NCBI GenBank assembly: GCA_030867875.1
Contig: JAOWCC010001589.1
Location: forward strand, 77,771,537-77,835,536
Source of the DNA: Actinernus sp. WN-2022
Lineage: Eukaryota > Cnidaria > Anthozoa > Actiniaria > Actinernidae
Length of the DNA stretch: 64,000 bases
Direction: 5' to 3'
In this document: piece after piece, positions 11,081-21,640 of the stretch
Numbering within the stretch: position 1 is the first letter of the stretch
Layout of the letters: each line of letters starts with the position of its first letter
Notes under the pieces: generated by a model
Seen by the model: the letters and a program-made list of their open reading frames with translations, nothing else
What the model was told of the DNA's origin: nothing
Database searches by the model: none
Made by a program: the position numbers and the translations under genes

Positions 11081-11765
11081 TCTAGTTTCCGAAACCTCAA
11101 AAAAAATATTTGCGCCATACACTAAAAGCACACCAATGGCGCACGTCCTTCCCAATCCCTGAAACCATTTATAACTGCATGATGCAACATGAGTTTCCTG
11201 TGTACATGAAAACCTAGTTGAGTTATAATCTGTATGTAACGTTACGTATAATTGGTTGTACGTACACTGCAGACGATCAAACATTTTAAAAATCTACGGA
11301 GCTTTGAAGACATTCTGCCTAATTTAAGTGTCTCTAAGTAGAATGTGTACTCAGAAGTGGTCCAAGCTGTGGAACAAAATTATTGTTTTCCGTAGTATAT
11401 CATTGATTAGAGTAAAAAATGCTTTGACGGTAAACAAACCAACTTAATACCGGGTATTAAGCACCTTTTAAATAACTGATTTAGTTTCATCATACGGTTT
11501 TTCTTAATTGGGCTTTGCCAGGAGAATGGGCTCATGAGCTTTGCTGCATGTCGTTGAATTCAGGTTGATTTACAATACAATACAAACTTTATTTACCCAC
11601 GTTACAACTAAGAGCTTGTACCAAACTCGTTCCAATGTGAACGTGAAATTAAAAAGTATATCTTAATTATAAACCCTATATGTATATATACCTTTAAAAT
11701 ATATCTAAAAACTATAATTTGTATTGAATATATGCATGACATCATAATTAAACTACTGAAACTAC

Positions 11766-11910
11766 AGAGGTTTTGCACCACCACGTGATGGCAGCCATGT
11801 TGGTGACCAGAACAATAGAATGTTATTCCTTTAATTTTTCACATGATTGAACAAATCTCATTGTTCTGGCCACCAACATGGCTGCCATCACGTGGTGGTG
11901 CAAAACCTCT
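11766..11910. repeat. Palindromic MITE (145 bp)
   Basis: AGAGGTTTTGCACCACCACG at the left is mirrored at the right. The arms continue through GATGGCAGCCATGTTGGTG and CAGAACAAT, giving about 50 paired bases. Confidence 0.8.
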
Positions 11911-12001
11911 ATAGGAGAAGTATATACGTATGATGAATCAAAAGCTATCGTAAATAATACAATTACAAGTTAAATTTGTGCTAAGTTCTACCTTAGCAAA
12001 A

Positions 12002-12389
12002 CAAGGGCACCCAACGAGTATGGCAAAATATTCCCGGCCTACGAATTTGTTAGTAGTCTAGAACAGAAACAAGAATTTTGTAGACCAAGTAACTTCATGT
12101 TGCAAAGTTTTATGGAGGTACAAATTTTTTAGGGATTCTTTTTTCCTTTAGGGATTCTTTTTCCTTTAGGCATTCTTTTTTCCTTTAGGCAATTCTTAGG
12201 GAATGAAAATGTGTTGTTCTGACTCTATTGATCAGACGAATTGGGACGTACGAATATTTTAGGGGAAACCTTTTCTAGCCAGTATTTCAGAAAACAATTT
12301 TCTAGGGACATTTTTTTCAAATCCGAAATTTTAGGCTAACTTACTCTACCGAACAGCTTTTTAACCGAAAACTTCGTTGGGTGCCCTTG
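12002..12389. mobile_element. TIR element family X, copy 1
   Basis: Ends CAAGGGCACCCAACGA and TCGTTGGGTGCCCTTG are inverted repeats. The interior shares long blocks with copy 2 at 15461-15936, including CGGCCTACGAATTTGTTAGT and GTGTTGTTCTGACTCTATTG. Repeated TTTAGGGATTCTTTTTTCC runs lie in the middle. It is non-coding. Confidence 0.8.
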
Positions 12390-12613
12390 GCTAAAACGCG
12401 TTTAAAATTCGTTAACATTTGAAACTTCTCGTACATTAGTAGGTAATTTGTTCCATTGCCTGCTAGTTATATAGGTAAAAGATCTATACATCCATTCTAA
12501 ACTAAACTGATTCGGTTGAGCTAATTTGGTACCACTACCTCTAGTATATAGCGTGTATTTCCTAATTTTAAAATATCACTAATATACTGTGGCCCGGCAA
12601 ACTTTTCATCCTG

Positions 12614-12765
12614 GGATACCCAAGGGGCAGTTGGTGGGCGACGGGCAAAAAAGGGACGGAAAAGGGGTTAGGGGGATAAAAGAGCTCCGGACTCTTTTTC
12701 CCTTTCCCATTTTCTTCTTCCCCTCCGTCCCTTTCTTGCCCGTCACCCACTAACTGCCCCTGGAT
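12614..12765. repeat. Palindromic MITE with GGGGCAGTTAGTGG-type arms
   Basis: The left arm (AGGGGCAGTTGGTGGGCGAC) pairs with the right arm, whose complement reads AGGGGCAGTTAGTGGGTGAC, over about 45 bp including AAAGGGACGG. A shorter relative is at 13207-13267. Confidence 0.7.
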
Positions 12766-13206
12766 ATACGAGGATGACTTTTCATTTGAGCGACTGGTTG
12801 ATTCAGACGGCGAACATTCCCAATTCAGATCATGTGACAGCTCTCCAGAGGATTCAGTGTTTTGTTTCCGAAATGTACAAAGTTATCCATTACCTCTTGG
12901 GATACAGAAAAAAGAAACATTACTCAAGGGAAAAGTCAGGTGACCTGAATTGGAACAACGCATGTTCAAGCTAAATCGGATAATTCCCCGGCAGCCGTCG
13001 GAGAGATGACCCGTGCCGTATCATAGCCGAGAACCATGTGGAGGTTTTACATTATCATAAGTTATGCATTATGTATATAGAGCGGCGTTTAATTTGAATC
13101 AACGATGCTCCAGTACGCTGCTCCAGTCTCGAACCTAATTCATCTGCCGTACCTAGCCAATAGATTCAAACATGTCGAACCCAACTGATCTGAGACGCAT
13201 CCTCGG

Positions 13207-13267
13207 CTACCCAGGGGCAGTTAGTCGGCGACGGACATAAAAGGGACCACTAACTGCCCCTGGGTAT
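13207..13267. repeat. Short hairpin relative of the element at 12614
   Basis: TACCCAGGGGCAGTTAGT is mirrored by ACTAACTGCCCCTGGGTA around a loop of about 25 bases. It shares ends with the element at 12614-12765. Confidence 0.7.
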
Positions 13268-13375
13268 CCGGCGAGAATGATTCAGACGCAGCTCTTCTGA
13301 ATTCATCTGTTCGTAGCATGAAAAGTCCGCTATATGAAACGGACCTAATAGGCCTCCGGCCGGCCGTGCATCCGC

Positions 13376-13566
13376 TAGAGCGGATTTCGTACGATTGGGT
13401 CAAAATACGGCATGCCCGTAGCCTTACCGTGACCGCACTTTAACTTACTGTACCGTAACTCTGTAATTTGACTGGATCAGAAATGAGATAAAAACAATGG
13501 GAAACCATTTCAATGTCACGACATGGTCAGTGCCGTAACTTGCCCACTCGTACGAAATCCGCTCTA
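13376..13566. mobile_element. TIR element (191 bp) with perfect 19-bp ends
   Basis: TAGAGCGGATTTCGTACGA is matched exactly by TCGTACGAAATCCGCTCTA. It is non-coding; the interior repeats GTAACTTGCCC- and CCGTAAC-like words. Confidence 0.75.
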
Positions 13567-14289
13567 ATACGTGCTCGGGGGTGCAGCGGTGCCCTGAGTC
13601 ATTTAACTCACATGCTCCTTCAGTTCAATTTGATTACTAGCCATCACCTCGGTAGCTTCGTGTTTTCAAAATGACGTTATTTGTTGATTAAATGTTAATT
13701 TATAAGCCACTAATGTCGAAACTACAAAGACCTCCCAGTGCTTTGCGACAATAAAGACTTGACTGAAAAAGTGTCGTGAATAAATACAATTATTTAATTT
13801 GTACATGTCAGTTAATGCAGCAGTCAATTGAAACCACAGAGCATTTAACATTTTCCCTTGCATTTTCCATAGAAGTTCATGTTTCAATATTAAATATCCC
13901 TGCCCCCAGGACGCTTGGATTAAGGTTTTATGGTGAATTTGAATGATGACATACCAAATGACCTGTGTCTAATGTCAGCTCTTGTTGCGCTACCTGTGCT
14001 TTGCTATGGACATCAGCTGCTGGAAGTCATTCGGATTAAAGAACTTATTGTTATCCAAACAAATATTGAATGATAATATTAGATATAGAGAACTGCAGCA
14101 ATAAATCCTTTTCTCATTGTAGGCAACAATATATCGATCTTTCAGTCATAAAAGTTGCATAAAATTATTGTTCCCAAGATTACTCGTTAATTTATCTCGG
14201 TTCCTTAGGCCAGAGGACTAGAAAACGAGGGTTCGAGTTCGACTCGACCGGCACTTTTTCAATCTTCTCCGTACGTATACTAAAGAGTA

Positions 14290-14445
14290 AGTAGAACTTT
14301 ATGTACCGATCAATTCGAAACATCACCATTCCCCCCCCCGGGCAACCCCCGGGCATTTGACTCATTTTTGTGCCCGGGGAGTAGGGAATTTGACATCGGT
14401 AGCTGTCCTTGGGGTGGGGAATTTGACACCGAATGGGAGGGGTGG
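14290..14445 (-). repeat. GC-rich dispersed repeat, copy 3
   Basis: On the minus strand it reads GTGTCAAATTCCCC, then GAGTCAAATGCCCGGGGG, then TTCGAATTGATCGGTACAT, as in the copies at 4770-4935 and 16785-16945. Confidence 0.65.
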
Positions 14446-15460
14446 GGAGGGATTTGAACAAGTTGTCTTGATTTCGAATTCATGTTCCGTTCTCGTCCTC
14501 GATCGAATTATGGAGGACACTTTTATATTAGATACATTTAAAGGACAAAACTCCGCTTTTGTGAGTGAGTGGCTGAAGAAGAAGGGACTCCAAAAGCTGT
14601 GTGCTGTGTTTGAAGGTATTAAAATGTAAATGTAAATTGCTTTTGAAGTTGCCCCTCCCGTGACAACTACAGCTCAAACGTTGCTTTATTTAATACTGTG
14701 TTGTAGTCCATTTTAATATATTTTATCCTCAGTCACGAGTCTCACAAGAACTATAAGTTTTTCTACCCCTTTTTATATACGTACTACTTCGAATTTCGTT
14801 GCTTGTTAAAAAAGTACATGCATGCAACGATGGGAAAACATCTAGTCTTCAAGAACATATAAAGCATTGAAATAAACTCCATCCGAAATTTCACGAAGAC
14901 ATTTAATTAGTCGGCTCATTCATTCTCCCGTCAGTACTGCTATTATCGAATGACCTTCGGAACTGTGAAAAAGTAATATAAACGTACTGACAACGTATCG
15001 TCGTATTAACCGAAACAACGTAGTGTAGACAATGGAACGCCTCCTTTGGACATTAAGTTTATTAAACGCAATATTGAAGAGCAGTTTGCTCCAGGAACGT
15101 GTTTTTATATTTTTATATTTTAGATTAACAGGGCACAGCCTGGTTATTTTAGTAAGATACCTGGTTGTCATCAAGTAGTGCTGTTGTGCCTGATGGAGTG
15201 TTTTTTTAACGATGTAACGATGCTGGCTATGAGGACCCAGGGGATACGAACAATGGGTAACTAACGAGGTGAACCAACCCAGAAGGAGATAAAACTTACA
15301 TCACGTGTTGTGAAACTAAAAATATATTTAAAATAATTATCATGGGACATGAGGATTCGTTCTCTTACCTCCTTTATTTGTTACTCCGCCGCGGAGAACT
15401 TCTCGCGAACTCCCCCAGATTCTACTGCATTATAGCTAAGTAGTCAGTAAGTTCATACAT
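14446..15460. other. Intergenic stretch without recognisable genes
   Basis: Only short, unrelated open frames are present. No splice-consistent coding blocks or clear repeats were seen. Confidence 0.35.
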
Positions 15461-15936
15461 CAAGGGCACCCAACAAGTACTTTTTGAAATTCGTTTGAAA
15501 CCAGTTGTCTGCAGCTTATCTAGCTATTTTAAGGCGCCTACTATGTCTTTTGACGTATTTTAGAAAGCTATTAGCTGTTCGGATTTTCTAGGTGGAAATC
15601 GCGTCAACCGAAAATACTATGGCAAAATATTCCCGACCTACGAATTTGTTAGTAGTCTAGAACAGAAACAAGAATTTTCTAGCCCAAGTAACTTCATGTT
15701 GCAAAGTTTTGTGGAGGTACGAATTTTTTAGGGATTGATTTTTCCTTTAGGCAATTCTTAGGGAATGAAAATGTGTTGTTCTGACTCTATTGATCAGACG
15801 AATTGGGATTGAAAACAATTTTTTTAGCCAGTATTTCAGAAAACAATTTTCTAGGGACAATTTTTTCAAATCCGACAGTTTTAAGGCTACCTTACTCTCC
15901 CGAACAGCTTTTTAACCGAAAACTTTGTTGGGTGCT
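15461..15936. mobile_element. TIR element family X, copy 2
   Basis: It begins CAAGGGCACCCAACAAG and ends TTGTTGGGTGCT. It shares the interior blocks of the copy at 12002-12389 in the same orientation, with extra left-end sequence and fewer of the internal TTTAGGGATT runs. Confidence 0.8.
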
Positions 15937-16784
15937 CTGTGTACTGCAAGTGGGCAAGCCATGCTAGGAAACGGGTTAAAAAAACATGTTGTACCGTACT
16001 TATAAACTAACGCCCAAAGCACTTTGAAAAATATTTCGAGATACTACTAAAGTACAAATTGTATAAAGTTCTGTAACGTTCGATTTACGCGTCAGTCAAT
16101 TGAACCCCGGGATTGAACCCCAACCACCGACCCCCACGACTTAAGTAGTGGGGTTAACCGGGCCTAAGGCCGTGGCAAACCTCTTTAGCACCTCGCTTTC
16201 TTTGGATTGGCCAGGGAATTAACGCCTGGAGACAATCTACCGCTGATTTAACAGCTACAGAGGGAGAAGTAAATGTACGTGCTCTAACAGGGCACAGTTT
16301 TGAGCATAGAACTGATTCGTTTAAATAGCGTGGAGTTTTACATTTTCGGAGCTCTGAATTAGTATATAGGTATATCTCGGCGAATGTAGCGATCATGCAT
16401 TTAAATGTAAACCACCCTCCAGTGATCGTAGCGATCAACTTATCCCTGTATGGATTGCGAACTGCTCAAAACATGTCTCAGATATTCATTGATAACGGTA
16501 TGCAATTTTAATGTTTTTTTTAACAGGAACCTAGTGTTTTTTGGCCGGGGATATGATTGCTATGTTGTTGCTATTTAACAAAAAGGTTTTGTAATCAAAA
16601 GTTTGTTCAGAGTACGTATTGGTCGGCTAGGTTTCATGTAAGTAAAATAAAACCTATATTGAACCAGCAGTTTGTCTCTATCCTTTTTAGAACTTTGTTT
16701 CAACAAGGAACAAGTCGCATCGTAAAATAAAGGCTGTGCTACAACTGTCTATTTAAAAAAAAATGCGCTGTAAACCACTATGTC
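15937..16784. other. Intergenic stretch without recognisable genes
   Basis: No coding block recognised on either strand and no strong inverted repeat. Confidence 0.35.
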
Positions 16785-16945
16785 CCGGGGGTAGGGGCAT
16801 TTGATCGCCTAATACGACGATGGGGTGGGGAATTTGAACAACATTTTTGGCCCGGGGGACGGGAATTTGAACAAACCAAACTCCAAAAATTCAAATGCCC
16901 GGGGGTTGCCCGGGGGGGGGATGGTGATGTTTCGAATTGATCGGT
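16785..16945 (+). repeat. GC-rich dispersed repeat, copy 4
   Basis: It contains GCATTTGATCGCCTAATACG, GGGGAATTTGAACAA twice, CAAATGCCCGGGGG and TTCGAATTGATCGGTACAT. It therefore joins sequence found separately in the copies at 4379-4510 and 14290-14445. Confidence 0.65.
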
Positions 16946-17099
16946 ACATTAGTACTGGGGAATTGCGAGGAGAATATGTCGAGCGCCAGGGGAATTTTGC
17001 AAGATTCCGTCTGCCTTTGGAGATAAGAGATATGTTCCACCAAAAAGAACAAAGCAAACCGAGCCAATTGTGAAAAATAAGCTAATGTTTTGTTACTCC

Positions 17100-17141
17100 G
17101 ATTTTGCCGAAGCTGTGTCCGATTTTGCCGAAGCTGTGTCC
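17100..17141 (+). repeat. 21-bp direct repeat, two copies
   Basis: GATTTTGCCGAAGCTGTGTC plus C occurs twice in tandem, immediately before the TIR element at 17147. Confidence 0.8.
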
Positions 17142-17146
17142 GAGGT

Positions 17147-18128
17147 CCGGTGTCGTAGGGATTTCGCCCCCCCAGGGATCTCGCCCCCCTCCTCCCCCCG
17201 AGGGGCGAGATTACTAGGGATTTCACCCCCCGGGGGGGCGAGATCACTAGGGATTTCACCCCCCCTTAGGGATCTCGCCCCCCCAGTGAAAACAGACTAA
17301 GCTGGGGATTTCCCCCCCCCCCCCCCCCCCCCCTCCAATTCTCTCGTACTAAAAGCAAGCTCGTTTGACGTTGCTTTAGCTAGAAACAGCTTTCGTGATT
17401 CAATTGATGTCATACTCGTACTCGTTCGCTGTATTTACTCCTTGGATATCGAGTCTTAGATACATTTCATGTACGTTTTAAAGACAACGCGAACGTAGAA
17501 AGTCACACTCGTTTGTAGGACCCAGGCCCTCAAAACCACGGACATGATATCTTGACATGGGACTTTGAAAGCGTGTAAAAATCGCGGTTTTGCACAAAAT
17601 CATTTTTTGTGTTTCATTGTTTCAGAAATAGCATCAACATTTCGTTAAAATAAAATAAAAAATTGGGCTCATATGCACTTTAAGGTCCTATTGTAACAGA
17701 TGAACAGCAACATTTTCGGCCTTCCTCTACAGATTTGTTCTAATAAGACGAATACCATTGCCTCTCTTTAGTATAGAAAGCGAAAAGAAGACTCCAAAGG
17801 CAAAGAAATTCAACAGCGCTAGCTTTGGTTTTAATGAAGCGGCGTGATTATTACGTCGGCGTTTTTCAAGCGCTGTAATATAGTCAACAATCGTATTTCA
17901 AGAGTTCACTTAGTCTGGTTCCCAATGGTTCGCAGTGAAGAGGACCGCGATCGATCAATCGTAAGTTTGTTTTATAGACGGTTTTATTGATTAAGTAATC
18001 AAGTGTTGCAACAGTCTTAACAGTGAACATATATTAAAGTTCACGTTGACTCAGCAATCGTTAGGAGGGGGGGGCGAAATCCCTGAGGGGGGATCAGTGA
18101 GGGGGGCGAGATCACTAGGGATCTTGCC

Positions 18129-18159
<31 letters not shown>

Positions 18160-18228
18160 CGAAATCCCTAGTGATCTCGCCCCCGGGGGGGGTGAGATTA
18201 CGGGGGGGCGAAATCCCTGGGACACCGG
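17147..18228. mobile_element. TIR element with G/C homopolymer arms
   Basis: CCGGTGTC at 17147 pairs with GACACCGG ending at 18228. Both arms are arrays of AGGGATTTCGCCCCCC and AGGGATCTCGCCCCCC or TAGTGATCTCGCCCCC words, on opposite strands, and each contains a C or G run of 20 or more bases (about 17308-17333 and 18130-18159). The middle 700 bp is AT-rich and no coding region is recognised there. The homopolymer runs are prone to assembly error. Confidence 0.7.
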
Positions 18229-18532
18229 GATTTCAATATGCCTAGTGCATAAGATTTAATAATACTGCCGTGCTTGACTTTAAATTATTTGGATATTAAG
18301 ATCCCGTGTGCCATGTCTTATTGCTTATATTGATGCAGTTTATACAAAGTTATGACTGCCAAAATTCTCATACGAGGTGATGCAACCGCGTGTAACTTTA
18401 ATTTACTTAGCGGTTTGTTCGCCGTGACTCGACAAAAATGTTAACCATGACGTAACATCCTGTAGTTCTTTCAACTTTGGCAGTCGACAATCTTGAATTT
18501 CGGATAAATTCTCATTGCATCAGACATTAGAC

Positions 18533-18540
18533 CTATAAAT
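18533..18540 (+). promoter_or_regulatory. Possible TATA box of the small heat-shock gene
   Basis: CTATAAAT lies 48-55 bases before the ATG at 18588, a plausible distance for a short 5' UTR. No clean heat-shock element (alternating GAA/TTC at 5-base spacing) was seen in the 300 bases upstream. Confidence 0.4.
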
Positions 18541-18587
18541 CCAAGTTTGAGCAGTACGTACTGTGTCGAATTGGAACAACTTGGAAA

Positions 18588-19258
18588 ATGTCGTTCTCAA
18601 GGTTCCCAGTTTTTGCCTTCTCCACGTTGCACCGACTACGGTAAGATTCATACAGTCGTAATATAATATCGTGGCGGACTTTCTCTTTTTAAAGTTTTTT
18701 TTCTTTCACTTATTCGCTTACGCATTTGTGTTCTGCAGATGCAATAGAGTTGCTCACGACTTCTGGCCAATGTTGAAGCACTTGTTCCCAGAGTCTTCCA
18801 ACTTTCCCTTCACTAGTTTTCGCAAAGATCCTCGAAAATTTATGTACATCGAGTACGCAGAGGTAGGCGACCCACAAAGGTCATCCACAAAGCCGGAATC
18901 GTCGACTGGCCCCTCAAAAGACGAAGCAAGTTCAGCAGAAGACAAAGAAATATTCCGAGTTGCATTCAACGTTGACAAGTTCAAGCCAAGCGAGATCAAA
19001 ATCCAAGCCGCCGATGATGGACTGATAGTTGAGGGGGAGCGAGAAAGCAAAGGCGATTCAAGCCATTCGGCAAGTCGGTTCGTTCGTTACTACTCTCTGC
19101 CAAGTGAACTGGATTCGAGCACCATCAAATCCCGTCTGTCAAGAGAAGGGATCCTCACAATCGAAGCCCACAAAATTGCTGAGAAAGAGTCTAATGGGCC
19201 ATGGAAATCAGTTGATATAGAGGTGGAGGGAAAAGAGGAGAAGAAAGATGAAGCTTAA
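18588..19258 (+). CDS. Small heat-shock protein (alpha-crystallin domain), two exons
   Basis: Exons 18588-18640 and 18739-19258 are joined by a 98-bp GT-AG intron and give 190 residues. The alpha-crystallin domain covers about residues 88-165: it opens with FRVAFNVDKFKPSEI, has the usual FVRYYSLP strand and ends in REGILTIEA, the conserved GxLxI motif before the tail. The family forms oligomers that hold unfolding proteins. The N-terminus (MSFSRFPVFAFSTLHRLR) is rich in arginine and hydrophobic residues without acids, so mitochondrial import is possible; this is inference. A Ser/Glu-rich linker (about 66-87) precedes the domain, and the tail is Glu/Lys-rich and lacks an IxI motif. The open frame also extends upstream to 18671, but the splice form supplies a true ATG, a TATA box and clean splice sites, so I prefer it. 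The specific paralogue cannot be named. Confidence 0.85.
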
Positions 19259-19443
19259 GAACCGAGAAGATTTCAGTTGTTGCAGCTGAAATTCGAGGGG
19301 GGGGGGACATTCACAATTATGCCAGTTGGTGTTCCACTAGCTAGCAGCCTTGAGATGAACAAAACATTCATGAAGTTCCGATAAAACCACCTCTAGACCT
19401 GCCCTTATTAACGGACATGCACGTCAAAAACACGGATTTGGTT

Positions 19444-19449
19444 TAATAA
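19444..19449 (+). terminator. Polyadenylation signal AATAAA
   Basis: This is the first AATAAA after the heat-shock stop codon, 186 bases downstream, so it is the likely 3' end signal for that gene. Confidence 0.5.
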
Positions 19450-19682
19450 ATGAGAACACTTTATTTCCGATTTGTTGTTTCTTAGCTTTTACAAGCAGTA
19501 GACATTGTTCCCTGCGTAAGCCACATAAGTCTGTGGCGAAGTAGCTCAGCCACTCGACTTTTATGATCTCCATATATGTATAGTTCCAACTGCAACTAAT
19601 TAACAACTTATTTTAAAACCAACAATAACACTTAATTCCTCTCTGTTTTAAATAATTTGTCTCCTTAGAGATATCCCATACA

Positions 19683-19925
19683 TACACTGTACGGGTATGT
19701 GCTACCCTAAAGGGTATGGTTTTCAAGCTGTTTAGCGGTCTGAAATAGGGTCAGAAATTTCACATTTTTAGTCTGGAATAGGGATTAGTACCTCACATTT
19801 AATATATTTATCTTGTTATGAAATAGACTACAGGTCTGAAAAAGGGTATGGAAAATCTTATATTTTGGTTGAAATAGGTTCAGGGTTTTGAGACCACCAA
19901 AAATTCCTGGAAGTACCCCCACCCT
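19683..19925. repeat. Dispersed repeat, diverged relative of 3360-3480
   Basis: GGGTATGTGC, AGGGTATGGTTTT and GGTCTGAAATAGGGT match, with changes, the complement of the CCCTATCCCAGACC-type repeat at 3360-3480. Confidence 0.5.
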
Positions 19926-20423
19926 CCCCCAGAGAAATATACTTACTGCTTTATACTCATGTAAAATTCTTTTTACAAAGTGCCAATAAACACATTTATT
20001 GATGTCTGTCTATACTATATCTTGACATTTAAACATTCCTTAAACTGTCTTGTTTCAATGAGAAGTAAATAAAGGTTTTCACAGCCACAATCATTGATTT
20101 GCTATGGCTTTCTCTGCCAATAATGTAATCATTTCACTTCCCCTCCTAGAAGCCCTTTTGCAGTTAATACCGTAATTCCCCAGGACCATCTTTCAATGCA
20201 TGTACATGTACATACATGTCACTTATTCCTATCACAGTTTGGCCATCTTGGGATAAAGCAATGGTTTTGGCCCCAGTATAGCCTTGCACTGGCGGGTTTC
20301 AGAATGAATTTACTGGACACAAAACAAGGTTTTATTCTCCTGGGACTCAACATGGCTGCTGCGTGATAAAAGGCCATTGGGGAGGAAGGGATTGTCCACA
20401 ATTACTCAAAACACTACAATAGA

Positions 20424-20559
20424 CTTTCCCACGTGGCAGCCATCTTGGAATAAACCTATTGTCAATGGTTACCCAGCCTCGGTTAAACATGTTTGAGACC
20501 GAGGCTGAGTAAGCATTAACAATTTAGGTTTATTTCAAGATGGCCATCACATGGGAAAG
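20424..20559. repeat. Palindromic MITE
   Basis: CTTTCCCACGTGGCAGCCAT on the left pairs with ATGGCCATCACATGGGAAAG on the right. AATAAACCT and AGGTTTATT, and CAGCCTCGGT and ACCGAGGCTG, pair further in. Confidence 0.75.
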
Positions 20560-20936
20560 GCCGTCTATGGTTTCCATAGAATACATTTCCATATTAAGTT
20601 CACCTGTTGGTTTGACTGGTAGAAACAAGTTTGAAAATTCTTCATTATTGATATACCTTATTCATGTCTGACAACAATGGTATCTGAGCAAGGCCAGTTG
20701 TCCCAAAGATCTCAAATTGGAGTCGGTCAGAAATGTCTTTAGCTCCTCTCATACTGCACTGTTGTGTTCTTTCGTGTCAAAAGGAAATTTACTTTATTTT
20801 CCACCATCAACTGTAGATTTCCTCTTCCTGGGACAACTGGCCTTTATAAATAAGGTCAATAAGTCACTTTGCAGTCACTCAACTTAAATACTTTTCACCC
20901 CAGTTTATCAATATTTAGTTATTGATTATTTTAATG

Positions 20937-21557
20937 CTACAATGTATCAGCAACACCAGTGAAAGTTACTTTTCGTCTTTTCCAAATTGTTGCATGAGAA
21001 ACTGTCCACTGGTTTTTCCTAGCAGTTTCTCTTATGAAGAATGGCATGTCCTTTTCATGAAGGAGCTCAAAGTTGGGTTGAAGATGTCTCTTAAGATTTT
21101 CAAATCCTAACACTGGATTACCTGTGGAATCATTGTAACCACCAAGCCAAACAGACTGGAAGGAATGGAAAAGAAAATATTTTTATTCTATAAACTACAG
21201 TGTTTTACAAGGATTTCCAGCACTGATAAATATTGTATCTGAACACACGTAAAAATATGACAATTTTACGTACACGTGTGGATATCATTTTAGCCAAACA
21301 GCGATTTCCAAGTCACGCACTTACCCTTGCTTCGAACAACAAGTCCAAGTATCGTTTAATAATTGAAGGGCTCCATGCAAGAACAACGTAAGTGACTTTG
21401 ATCAACATAAAATTTCTCCCAAACACACTTACTTACTTCCTTATACTTGAGTAGGGAGAAGTTCACATTTGATCAAAGTCACTTACGTCATTATTGCACG
21501 GAACCCTTCAATTTATAAAATAAATAAAACAATACATGGACGCTTGGAAATATGGAA

Positions 21558-21591
<34 letters not shown>

Positions 21592-21608
21592 ATTTGCTGC
21601 AATCCCTC

Positions 21609-21640
<32 letters not shown>

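Noticed and set aside
14190..14262. tRNA-like words with GGGTTCGAGTTCGAC
   Set aside because: Only a box-B-like element; no box A at proper spacing and no cloverleaf.
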